This document shows positions 10,039-22,875 of a stretch of 25,138 nt of DNA, piece by piece. Within the stretch, counting starts at the first letter, position 1. Each line of letters starts with the position of its first letter. The position numbers were made by a program, and so were the translations under genes. The notes beneath the pieces are model-generated. The model did no database searches. It worked only from the letters and a program-made list of their open reading frames with translations, and was not told the DNA's origin. Source of the stretch: Globomyces pollinis-pini (taxonomy: Eukaryota > Chytridiomycota > Chytridiomycetes > Rhizophydiales > Globomycetaceae); assembly GCA_025399215.1 (NCBI GenBank), contig MU621280.1, positions 8,319-33,456 on the forward strand, given 5' to 3'.

Positions 10039-10254
10039 ATCTTTTTTAGTTATAGATTTATGATAGTTGTAGTTTTATAATAGAGTGGCAACAGTGATCT
10101 TTGGGCTACATAGGCTTGTAATCAGAATGTCACACAAAACAATACTTTGTATCACTTCAATAATCCTACACTCCAAAGTTTTGTTGATTTAAATTCCAGT
10201 TGTAACTATAGGGACGGGTTGATTATCAAGTTGAAATGGTGCCGTACGTTGTGC
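10039..10254. other. Upstream region of the 7TM gene
   Basis: 216 bp between the 7TM start and the edge of the retroelement remnant. It holds AACAAT next to CTTTGT (10139-10150), again resembling HMG-box core sites, and otherwise no recognisable feature. Confidence 0.3.
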
Positions 10255-11200
10255 TTATTTCTTCAATTTGAAGATTAGAGCTCCAATTGAAACTGTATCA
10301 AAAGCTTTTCGTAAATCTATGAAAGTAGCAAAAGTCTCCTCATCCAATGCCGCTCTTCTTCTGCTCGCTATATCAATTAAAGATGCAATGGCAGCTGAAG
10401 TTTCCATTTTCTTTCTGAAGCCAAATTGCCCTTCATACAGCATTTTTGGTCACAGTACGTTTCTAACTTATTCTTAGCAATAGATGTAATCAATTTTAAG
10501 CCGATGTTCATTAGTGTAATACCTCGGTAATCATTACAGTCTAATGAGTCTCCATTGTTTTTAAATATTGGGACAAAAACCCCTGTTTGCCAAGCGGTCG
10601 GTATTTTACTATGCTTCCATATGGAGTTGAGAAGAGAATGTAAGAAGAATAACTGATCTGGATGTGTGTCATCTACACCAAGAAAGCACACTTTCCACAA
10701 TCCAGGTACTATACCGTCAATTCCAGGAGCTTTGTTCATTTTTAATTTTTTGAGGGCAGAAATAACCTCTGTGATTTCTATGTCACGATTCATATTTTCC
10801 AGCGAAATGTCAGAAGGGGTATGGGTACTGTTCATATCGCATCTTTCTTTCCAATACACAGCTAATCGTTGAGCATCAATGTGAGGAGTTGCTAGCTGTT
10901 TGAAGTGATTTTTCCAGGTGTCAAAGATTTCATCTGGTTGGTACGTAGTTTCTCCATTTGGTAGAGTAATTGGAGTGACTAGATTTGTTTTAATTTGGCA
11001 ATGGTAATGTTCCAAAATGCTTTAGAATCATTACTTTTACAGTGAGTAGATAATTTTAGTGCAAATTCATGCCATTCTCCAGCTTGGAAGTTCATGATTA
11101 TTCTATATCCTGCTCGTTTATTTCTCCATAATTGATATGCAACAACTACTATTTGAACTACAGCAGCAGCATAAGCTTGTCGGTTCGCATCATCCACCAT
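10255..11200 (-). pseudogene. Non-LTR (LINE-type) retrotransposon reverse transcriptase remnant
   Basis: Three minus-strand frames carry consecutive parts of one reverse transcriptase. The first piece (11200-10979) ends at LSTHCKSNDSKAFW, a typical pre-RT motif. The second (about 11015-10377) has MNKAPGIDGIVPGLWK, IPTAWQTGVFVPIFK and CNDYRGITLMNIGLKL. The third (10443-10255) has EGQFGFRKKMETSAAI and FATFIDLRKAFDTV, the region with the first catalytic aspartate. Frame changes fall near 10980-11020 and near 10430-10445, the latter beside an A run. The (Y/F)ADD box and everything after it are absent, and no endonuclease or ORF1 was found, so the copy is dead. Losing the 3' part of the element is unlike normal 5' truncation at insertion and points to later deletion. 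Confidence 0.85.
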
Positions 11201-11555
11201 ATGCGTGTAATTCTTAAATGTACCAAAAGCGCAAATGTACCAAAATATGTTAAACGCTATCTTTATTTGAGTTGAACTATTATTGTAACAAATATAAAAT
11301 TAAAAGGGAAATAGAAAACTATATTTAAAATGGCCGACCAAACACAATATCTCCAGTTGTTTTTATGATGACTTCTCTGGACATGGAGTAAGAATTAATA
11401 TAATGAACTGCTAGTAGAAATCGCTTTGTGGTTTCATCTTCAGTCCTTAGTCTTTTCATTCCTTGATAAATCCAAGAGGCGTGGTCTTTTAAGTGGAGTT
11501 GCAACAACTAGAATAAGAAATAATATAAACCTTCACTTTCCTTTGCGTCAGGGCA
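11201..11555. other. Region between retroelement remnant and foldback repeat
   Basis: About 355 bp of AT-rich sequence. An open minus-strand frame (11507-11325) without an ATG at its start reads HASWIYQGMKRLRTEDETTK and further residues. It could be a decayed piece of the adjacent retroelement or of another mobile element, but no family was recognised. The phrase GCAAATGTACCAAAA near 11231, partly repeated at 11218, is a small local duplication. No gene is claimed. Confidence 0.3.
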
Positions 11556-11685
11556 ATTGATGGTTGCATCAGGTAACCCGATGGTTGCATTAGAGGAATT
11601 GATGGATGGATCAGACAGTATGTTCTCTGATACAACCATCAACTCCACTGATGCAACCATCGGTTTAACTGATGCAACCATAATA
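11556..11685. repeat. 130-bp imperfect foldback (inverted repeat)
   Basis: Arm 1 (11556-11614) and arm 2 (11627-11685), each 59 bp, are reverse complements at roughly four positions in five, separated by a 12-nt loop. Each arm is built of a diverged unit of about 21 bp starting GATGGTTGCATCA on one strand and ending TGATGCAACCATC on the other. It could form a long hairpin in DNA or RNA. It resembles a small foldback element or a non-autonomous palindromic repeat. No flanking target-site duplication was identified. Confidence 0.75.
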
Positions 11686-11720
11686 TAAATCAACTGAATG
11701 AAAATAGAATGGCATGAAAA

Positions 11721-11850
11721 TAACTCTAAATAACCCTAAGTAACCCTAATTACTACTAACCCTAAGTAACCCTAATTACTACTAACCTAAGGTAACCCTA
11801 ATTACTACTAACCCTAACTCCAGTAACCCTAACTTCAGAATAACCCTAAT
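11721..11850 (+). repeat. Telobox / interstitial telomere-like array upstream of MGM1
   Basis: Eight copies of AACCCTAA occur in 130 bp (CCCTAA starting at 11734, 11744, 11760, 11770, 11796, 11812, 11827 and 11844). Three 26-bp units run in tandem at 11741-11766, 11767-11792 and 11793-11818, each holding one or two teloboxes around a TTACTACTAA spacer. The motif equals the TTAGGG telomere repeat on the other strand and also the site bound by Tbf1/Teb1-type Myb factors in fungal promoters. The array ends about 40 bp before the MGM1 start codon, so a promoter role is plausible. A relic telomere or telomere-healed break is the alternative. Confidence 0.8.
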
Positions 11851-11890
11851 TTGCCAGTTTGCAGTTGCTTCTTTGTCCGTTGAAATTAAA

Positions 11891-14885
11891 ATGTTCTTCA
11901 AGAACTTTAAAAATTTTAATCCAATAAGAATTCATTCAAGAAATTATATGTTCATACCAAGAGCTGCTTTCTCTTTATTAAGACTACCAATTGCTGCTGC
12001 CGGTACTGGTTTAGGTGTATCCGCTTACTTGAATTATAAACTTGAAAATGCTAAAAAAGAATTCGTTCCCGATTGGTTAAATGAATCTTTAAATAATGCT
12101 AATGATTATTTACAATCATTAGATTTAAACTCTTTAAATTTACCAAAAACTCCTGATTATGATAACTCTCCTATAATCATTAACGATGTAATTAATCATT
12201 TAACTCATCCATTTTAGGTAGAGGTATTAAAAAATATTCATTAAAAATTCATTATAGGATGAGGTATAAAAAATATTCATTAAATTAAATAGGATGAGGT
12301 ATTAAAGAATTCATTCATGTTAGGAAAATATGGTAAAACAAACTCTTTCTAAACCTTTAGTTAAACCAAAAAGCTACTGATTACGATATCCCTATCGTTC
12401 ACTCTCAAATTGACAATAACACACCTAATCAATTAATGGGTCTCACTAAAAGACTCATCGAAATTAGAAACTTATTAAAGTCGATAAACACAAACTCTTC
12501 CTCTGCACTCACTCTCCCTTCAATAGTCGTCATCGGTTCTCAATCTTCTGGAAAATCTTCAGTCTTGGAAGCTATTGTCGGTCATGAATTCTTACCAAAG
12601 TACTCTTTCTTTTTCTTATTGATTTTTAGAGGTTCAAATATGGTCACTCGAAGACCCATTGAATTGACCCTCATTCATACTCCAAATTCTCATCAAGAAT
12701 ACTCGGAATTCCCCCAATTAGGTATACTCACAAAATAGCTAATCTTTCAAAAGGTATAATCAAAAAATAACTAATCTTTCAATAGGTATAGTCACAGACT
12801 AGCTAATCTTTCAAAAGGTATAATCAAAAAATAACTAATCTTTCAAAAGGTATTATTCATACCCATTAGCTAATCTTTAAGGTATATTACAAAACAACTA
12901 ATATCCACAGGTTTAGGAAAAATAACTTCCTTCTCAAAAGTCCAAAAAACCCTCACAGATCTCAACTTGGCCGTAAGTGACGAAGAATGTGTCTCACATA
13001 AACCTATTGAATTGAAAATTTACTCTCCCAACGTCCCCGATCTTACCTTGGTTGATTTGCCAGGTACTTTGATATCCTAACATTAGGTTATATTCAGGTG
13101 GTAACTCGTAATCAACCTATTGCTCTCAAACAAAAAATTATTGATTTGTGTGATGTGTATATTCAGGAACCTAATATTATTTTGGCAGTTTGTGCTGCTG
13201 ATGTGGATTTGGCTAATTCAGAAGGTTTGTATTTTTTATTTCCTTCCTTTTTATGAATTCCAATGAATTATTTATACTTGCTTTTTGCTACCTTGCTTGC
13301 CACTTTGGCTCATTATATTCCTTGTCTATTTTTTTTCTTGTATTATATATGTCTTTAACTTGGCCAAGTTTTATATATCCCTTTATACCATCTGTACTCT
13401 TCAAGTGACTCAAACACTCTTTTTTCATGTATTGACTTTTTATAGCACTTCGATCTAGTCGAGTTGTGGATCCTATGGGTCTGAGAACCATTGGTGTTAT
13501 TACCAAGATGGATTTAGTCGAACCTGCTTTGGGTGTTTCAATTCTCAAAGTAACGTTATATATCTTAACAATAGAACAAAAATTTTCCTCTCTCGCATGG
13601 TTATATTGGTGTAGTCAACAAATCCACAGGTGCCAAAAATTCTACAGCAATGATTCAAAATGAACAAGCATATTTCAAAAAACATACTGAATACGACCCT
13701 ACTATGGTAGGATCCACCACCCTTCGTCAAAAATTAATGGAAGTTTTGGAAACACATATGGGTAGATCATTAAACCATATTGTGGATGCTGTAGAAGTGG
13801 AACTAGATGATGCCCGATACGATTTTAAAGTTCATTTTAATGATGTTCGTATTTCACCAGAGTCTTATGTAGCTGAAACTATGGATGCGTTCAAACAACG
13901 ATTCAAAGAATTCAAGAAACAATTTGATAAACAAAGTGTTAAAGAGAGTATTCGATTGATGTTGGAACAGCGTATGCTTGATATTGCATCTGAACAATAT
14001 TATGATGATTCAGTCAAATTGGCAGGATTACCAAAGGAATGTGGTGATAGTATGATGTGGGATAATAAGGTGAATCAAGCTTCTGCGCAATTGACTCGAT
14101 CAGGAGTTGGTAAAGCATCTGTACAATTAGTAGTTGATTTAATTTCATCCAAATTAACTGAAATCACTACTACTGAAGCTTGGAAATATCATGCCAATGC
14201 CCGACAACAAGTACTACAATTGGCCACTGAATTGTTACGATCCAAATTCCATATCACTATTGACCAAGTTGAGAATACTATCAAACCTTTAAAGTTTGAA
14301 GTAGATGTAACTGAATTGGAATGGGCTGAAGGTCAACGTCGAGCTATTGATACTCTACAACGACAATTAAATGAAAGTCAACAAGAATTAAAGGAAATCA
14401 AATCTCAAATTGGAAGACGTAAATTTCGTCATGGTACCCGATATATAAATTACGTTGATAATGCTCATCCTGATGAACCTATCCCCGAATCACCCTTCCC
14501 TGCACCCATCATTACACAAATTCGTCAAGCTTTACATACACAATCCCGTATCACCATCCTCACTCAACGACTCCAAGCCATCAAATCACGTCAATGTTCT
14601 TCACTCGCCTCCAAACCTTGTTGTCCTGAAACCTTCCTTTCAGTAGTATCCGAAAAACTTGCCACCACTGCCGTCATGTTTATCCAAATTGAACTTTTAA
14701 ATGAATTCTTTTTCCAATTACCTCGAGAAGTTGATAATCGAATGTACTACTCACTTGATCGACAACAAGTTGAAGCATTTTGTAAGGAAAATCCTGGAAT
14801 TGAAACTCATTTACGAGCCCAAGAACGAAAACAAACTTTGGAATTGGTGATGACAAAGTTACGTGATTTAACTAGAAATATTTGA
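11891..14885 (+). CDS. MGM1: Mitochondrial dynamin-like GTPase (Mgm1/OPA1)
   Basis: Preferred exons: 11891-12187, microexons 12218-12223, 12258-12263, 12293-12298 and 12324-12332, then 12361-12599, 12630-12721, 12911-13063, 13087-13224, 13446-13549, 13575-14885; 786 aa. The protein drives inner-membrane fusion and cristae shaping in mitochondria. A basic presequence is followed by a membrane segment ([18 protein letters not shown]) typical of Mgm1/OPA1. The GTPase has G1 GSQSSGKSS (167-175), the G2 region around [12 protein letters not shown]3 DLPG (267-270), G4 TKMD (335-338) and GYIGVVNKS (359-367). The long last exon holds the middle and effector regions, with coiled coil around ALHTQSR and [13 protein letters not shown]. 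Start is the first in-frame ATG. Two intron arrays interrupt the gene (separate entries), and one intron (13225-13445) is 221 nt. If the microexons are skipped the protein is simply 9 residues shorter. Confidence 0.93.
12188..12360 (+). other. Array of five short introns separated by 6-9 nt in-frame microexons
   Basis: Between two MGM1 exons the sequence reads as five GT...AG introns (12188-12217, 12224-12257, 12264-12292, 12299-12323, 12333-12360; 30, 34, 29, 25 and 28 nt) separated by GTAGAG, GATGAG, GATGAG and GAAAATATG. Every boundary is phase 0, adding Val-Glu, Asp-Glu, Asp-Glu and Glu-Asn-Met. The units with GTAGAG/GATGAG and their following introns (GTAT...ATTCATT...AG) are clearly related copies. 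The acidic insert falls between the membrane segment and the GTPase domain. Splicing the whole 173 nt as a single intron is also in frame, so inclusion of each microexon needs transcript data. Confidence 0.7.
12722..12910 (+). repeat. Six head-to-tail intron units with zero-length exons
   Basis: The intron between the PQLG and LGKI codons of MGM1 consists of six consecutive complete intron units: 12722-12753, 12754-12785, 12786-12817, 12818-12849, 12850-12881 (32 nt each) and 12882-12910 (29 nt). Each starts GTAT, carries a CTAAT branch-like site 11-13 nt before its end, and ends in AG directly followed by the next GT. Units 2 and 4 differ at one position, and units 1 and 3 at three, so units 1-2 and 3-4 look like a duplicated 64-nt dimer. 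The total is 189 nt against 23-37 nt for nearly all other introns here. Removing all of it joins the exons in frame (Gly codon split G|GT). Confidence 0.92.
13225..13445 (+). other. Unusually long, pyrimidine-rich intron of MGM1
   Basis: A single 221-nt GT...AG intron between the codons for SE and ALRSS. It is strongly T/C-biased on the coding strand with no internal AG|GT junction, so it is not an intron array like the one upstream. No coding, RNA or repeat feature was seen inside. The flanking protein sequence is continuous and conserved, so the exon join is firm. Confidence 0.75.
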
Positions 14886-15181
14886 ATTTATTATTAAAAA
14901 TTTTGTGGTTTGTTTTTTTATCTGAATCTAGTGTTTTTTATTATTGATTTGAGTTTGTTGACGCGTTTGGGAAATGGTTTGTTGATTAGTTGATTATTAA
15001 AGAGTCTTTATCAGTACAGATTATACTTTTAAGTGATATTCATGATTCCATCTTTTAATGGATTGTATAAGCACATACTATAATAATTATAAACTCGAGA
15101 GAATGAAAAACGACAATAAATCAACACAAAACAAGGTTTATTTCTTACAAGAAACCAGAATCCGACCTATAAAATAGGTTG
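14886..15181. other. Convergent intergenic region, MGM1 / G-gamma
   Basis: About 296 bp of AT-rich sequence between the stops of two convergent genes. No coding or repeat feature was seen; it should hold both 3' ends. Confidence 0.4.
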
Positions 15182-15429
15182 TTAAATAACCGAACAACAT
15201 CCACCACCTTGAGTTTGAAATGGATCATCCTTTTTATCCACAGGACCCCATACGGAAGGTAACAATGAATCTTTTGTTGCCTTTACATACGCAATTAACC
15301 TATAAAAATATCAACATGAATATAAAATTACGTTAATCCAGCTTCAGATACTTTAATACGAGGTAATTCGAGTTGTTCTCGTAATCGTTGAGTATGTTCC
15401 ATTAATTTACGTAGCTTTAGTTCAGACAT
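15182..15429 (-). CDS. G-protein gamma subunit
   Basis: Exon 1 is 15429-15332 and exon 2 is 15299-15182, joined across a 32-nt intron to give 71 aa, the normal size of fungal G-gamma. The N-terminus ([19 protein letters not shown]) forms the coiled coil that pairs with G-beta, [19 protein letters not shown] follows, and the characteristic fungal block [17 protein letters not shown] is present. The protein ends GGGCCSVI: Cys68 is the CaaX prenylation site and Cys67 a likely palmitoylation site, as in Ste18-type subunits. It anchors the G-beta/gamma dimer at the plasma membrane in receptor signalling. The gene is too short and too split to appear as a single long frame. Its closeness to the pheromone-like precursor and 7TM gene is notable but may be chance. 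Confidence 0.92.
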
Positions 15430-15854
15430 TTTGACTTTATTGAAATTACTAACGTGTTTTTTTTTAGAGTCAACTTTTTTTTGTGTTGACAATGGAAGGA
15501 GGCGTTTGAGCGTGATTTTTTACTGTTGGTTTTTTGATTGTGAGATTTTTCATTTCCCACGATATGGTTGTTTTTTTGGTGATTGGAATTGTGAGGGTAT
15601 GATCTTGTTGATTATACGTTACATTAGTTTTTTTTGAGATTTGTATATAGTAGTGTGAATAAGTCTAGCTAATTGTTCAAAATTCAAATTTAAAAATTGA
15701 ATCGTGTTTTTATTCGTTTTAATCAAACATGAATTCAAAAATCCATCATTGATCAACATTTTATAATTACAAATAGAAAAAAAAAGTTTATATTTTTGTT
15801 GAGAACGCGTAAGTTGATTATAGAAAAAAAAACACTACAAAAAAATCATATATC
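15430..15854. promoter_or_regulatory. Divergent promoter region, G-gamma / ankyrin gene
   Basis: 425 bp between two divergent starts, with T-rich and A-rich tracts. A short inverted repeat (GTCAAC...GTTGAC, about 15468-15489) flanks a T tract. An open plus-strand frame across 15431-15637 is T-rich and Phe/Cys-biased and is not considered a gene. No other feature was seen. Confidence 0.4.
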
Positions 15855-18800
15855 ATGACAACTTCCATCAAAAGACTTTCGTACTCGAATGAGAAGGTTT
15901 ACCAAGATGATAGTATATTATCACAAACTTTGGGTTTTGATATTTCAGATACAACACAATTAGAAAAAATCTTATTTACAACTATAAATGATGGTGATGA
16001 TCATCATTTATTACAAATTTTCGATTTATTTCCTTCTCCAACTACTATTTTACAAACTTTATTAACAACTACGTATCCAAATCGTGATTCATTTTATTAT
16101 CATGATTCTGAAGTGATTTTGGATGCTACAGAATTATTAGGTCCCAGGTGATTATTCATTTTATATATTAATCTTTTTTTTTAAAAATATAGTTTGACAA
16201 ATTTAAATGCAATTCATATTGCTTGTTTATTAGGTGAAGAAGAAATGGCATTACATATTATAGAATTCGTGGTACGTATTACGGATGAAATACAAGCAAG
16301 AAAAATATTATATGAATTTTTGGGTAGAGTTTGGGGTGATGGTAATACGGCATTACATTTAGCATCATTTTTGGGTATGTCTGAATTAGTTAAAAAATTA
16401 ATTGAATTGGGTGCTGCTACTAGTAAATCAAATGATCGAAAGTATAAACCTGTTGATTGTGCTGGTGATGATATTACTAGAATGATGTTTGAAACTGTTA
16501 CAGAAAGTAAAATATTTATTTTATTTTGATATTAAATTATTAGTTGATGCTGGGAAACGAAAAGGTTTAAATATGAGATCTACTTTGGATGTGATTGCAA
16601 CTTCACCTACTACTCTAACTCCATTACAAGGTTTATTACCACTACCACAATCTCCACTTGATTTGAATAATTCTCCTCGGTCACCTATTGATAATACCGA
16701 TCCAATGAAATCTCATACTAGAACTGCATCCTTTGATTTTCGTACTCGTTCTCAATCAAGTCCTAAAGTCAGACCTCAACGATCAAGTACTTCAGTTGCT
16801 TTTCAAGCTTCCAGTCTAAACAAAAGTCATACAAATGTATTGGCTTCATTTTTATCTCCACAACGAAAATCAGTTAAATTCAATCCTGCTACATTATTAT
16901 TACATTTATGTTCTTTAAATGATAATAGTGATGAAAATTATAATGCTGTTTTACAATGTTTGGGATTAAATGATTCAAATCATACTGATATTGATGTGAA
17001 TAATATTTATATGCCTCATCAATGGTTAACACCTTTACATTTAGCTTGTTCTCATGGATTACTTAAAATAACAGAATTATTATTGACAAGGGCTGGAGCG
17101 GCAGTTAATATTCGTGATAAAGAAGGTTGGACTCCATTACATTGTGCTGCTGCTGAAGGACATATTGATATCATTAAATTTCTAAGTAGATGTCAAGGAA
17201 ATGTTTTAATTGATGATATCAAAAGGACTGAAAGTTGGGTTGATGTTTTAGATGGTCCAATTGAATTGAATCCATTGAATTTTGATGGTGATTTACCTGA
17301 ACAAGTATCATTGGATTCTAAAGAAGAGGAAATTACTCAAATATTGGAAGGTAAATGGTGATTTTATTTTAATTTTAGATTTGAGAAAACAGTACCCTCA
17401 ACCAATACAAACACCAATGGAACAGGATGAGTCGGATGAAGAAGAAGAAGAAGAAGAAGAAGAAGCAGTTGAAAAAGAGGATGTAAAACCAGCATTTACA
17501 GGAAATTTTAAGAGATCTCCATCGATAATGAAATCAGCATTTCGTAGAAAAGATACTGATGAAGATAAGAAAGATGACAAAGATTCACTTCCAAAATTGC
17601 AAACAAATGAGCAACCAATTTCCAAAAAAGAACAAACCAAATCTGATACTGAATCTAAAGAAGAAAAAAAGATTTCATCAAGTGTAGAACAATTAAAAAA
17701 GAAATCATCATTGATGAGTTTGAGTGAAAGTGATGAAGAAGAATCATCTCCTCGTTCAAAAACTATTATAACATCACAAGATAAGCCTAAATCACAAGAT
17801 AAACTTAAGACTATTGAAACTCTGGCTAATCATCAAACACAATCAGATGTTCAAATAAATACAATCGATTCTTCCAGCGCACAAAAATTTAATGATGTGA
17901 ATTCCAAGGAAAACATCATTCCATCAATTACAGTGGCAGAAAATGATTTGGTAAAGGAGAATGTGATGAAAGAAAAAGTGGTTAAAATCGAAGTCTCATC
18001 ACCTCTCAAAGAAAAACGAACATCATGGGAGTTAAAAGCTTGTTCAGAATCACATTTAAGTGATATACCAGTTATGTCAGAAGATGTCAATAGAAATTCA
18101 GTCAGTACTAGTGATGGAAGTGATTCAACAGCAACAGCAGTTTCTGAAGTGAATCGAAAACAAAGAATATTTCCTAATCGAAAAGGTGCTGTACCAGTTC
18201 CATGGATCAAAACCGCAATTACTGAGTTGGAGACCGAGAAACCAAAACATATTGGTGAACATATGAAAAGACCTGCTGATTTACAGAGAAGATCTTCGAA
18301 AGGACAAGGGCAACGTGATTTGATTCCTAGATTGAACCCCGAGACTGGTTTGGTAGAATTAAGAACACCTGTTTCGGCAATCGGTGACAGGTCTTTTGGT
18401 GCCAGAAATGGAATCTCAGCAACAGATCGGTTAAGTAGTACTGCAAATTCACCTACTCTAAAAGGGCCAATATCTGATGCTACTGAAGAAAAGAACAAAT
18501 CTTCAAGAGCTAGTAAAACGGATGAAGAAAAGAAGCTATCGAGAACGACTAAAAATGAGGAGGTTATAGATTCTCCAACTAAAGTATCTGTTCGATCCAT
18601 TGCAAATTCTATAGTCAACGCTGGAGCAGATTTATCAAATATCCCTAAACCCTCCAAGCTCGGATCGATACCTCCAACCAACAATCAACTTAACAGCTCT
18701 ATTACAGGAAAAACAGTTCCATTGCAGAATCAAACCAAACCATCAAGTCAAGTTGATCTTCTAAAAAATGGAACGAAATCCGAGGAAAAGCAGTTGAAAT

Positions 18801-19069
18801 CAAATAGTGCAAGTTTTATCAAAGGAACAGCATCAACTGATAGTATCAATTCAACTACACCAAATGTTTTCGACAATCCAAAAGACGGTACCGAACTAAC
18901 ATTTGCCCATTCTAAGGAAGCGTTAGACAATAGTCTACAACAGTTGAAGAAGACTGGGACGGTTAAGGATAGAATCAAAATGTTCCAGACAGTAGAAAAA
19001 GAGCAACCACCGAAACCTGAGCTGGGTAGAACATGGAGTATTAAGAACAACCAGTTACCTCACAACTAG
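15855..19069 (+). CDS. Ankyrin-repeat protein, MYPT-like PP1 regulatory subunit candidate
   Basis: Exons 15855-16147, 16193-16506, 16544-17350 and 17379-19069 join in frame to 1034 aa; introns 45, 37 and 28 nt. A first ankyrin block lies at about 98-200 (NAIHIACLLGEEEMAL, GNTALHLASFLGMSELVKKL). After a Ser/Pro-rich linker comes RKSVKF (about 310-315), which fits the RVxF docking motif for protein phosphatase 1. A second ankyrin block follows at about 360-430 (WLTPLHLACSHGLLKI, EGWTPLHCAAAEGHIDI). Order and wording of RVxF, ankyrins, EGWxPLH and FDGDLPEQ resemble MYPT/PPP1R12 myosin-phosphatase targeting subunits, though those lack the extra N-terminal ankyrins. The second half is low-complexity: a glutamate run near 485-495, then Lys/Ser/Glu-rich sequence ending in KDRIKMFQ, a motif often seen in cytoskeletal adaptors. 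The ankyrin protein call is firm; the MYPT link is inference. Confidence 0.85.
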
Positions 19070-19352
19070 CTGGTAATGGCGTATCGATCGTTAAATTTTA
19101 TGTTATATAAATATCAATAATTTCATTTTTATTACTTTCTATTGAGATTCAATAGTAAATCTCGTTGAATGGTACTTGGTTTTTCAGTACCTTGCCACCG
19201 CTAGATTTCACGAATACTGTGATGACTGATTTCTTCTTTAACAAAATGTAATTCTAAAGGAGTGCACACCAACAGATTACTCTCACTATAACAAAGTTGC
19301 TCAGTTAAATGAACGAGAAAATGATGGAGGAAAACTTTGAATTTTTTACAAG
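19070..19352. promoter_or_regulatory. Intergenic region upstream of PRP2-type helicase
   Basis: 283 bp between two genes on the same strand, presumably the 3' end of the ankyrin gene and the promoter of the helicase gene. GGTACTTGG...CAGTACC (about 19170-19184) is a small imperfect inverted repeat. No RNA gene could be supported. Confidence 0.35.

Positions 19353-22875
<3,523 letters not shown>

Noticed and set aside
11325..11507. Possible 60-residue protein on the minus strand
   Set aside because: No ATG at the frame start and no family match; mentioned only as possible mobile-element debris.
12722..12881. Regular 32-nt direct repeats resembling a CRISPR array
   Set aside because: There are no spacers, the repeats lie inside a eukaryotic gene, and each carries splice and branch signals, so they are intron copies.
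13288..13548. Minus-strand frame over the 221-nt intron and next exon of MGM1
   Set aside because: It overlaps the conserved TKMD exon in antisense and has no recognisable motif.
15431..15637. 68-codon plus-strand frame between the G-gamma and ankyrin genes
   Set aside because: It starts without an ATG, is T-rich and Phe-biased, and lies in a divergent promoter.
17398..18684. Long minus-strand open frames (17398-17640, 17851-18684) across the ankyrin gene
   Set aside because: Serine/leucine-rich mirror frames of the Glu/Lys/Ser-rich low-complexity coding strand; no motifs.
19220..19310. Box C-like TGATGA and D-like CTGA words suggesting a C/D snoRNA
   Set aside because: Spacing and terminal pairing do not fit; the words are too short to support a call.
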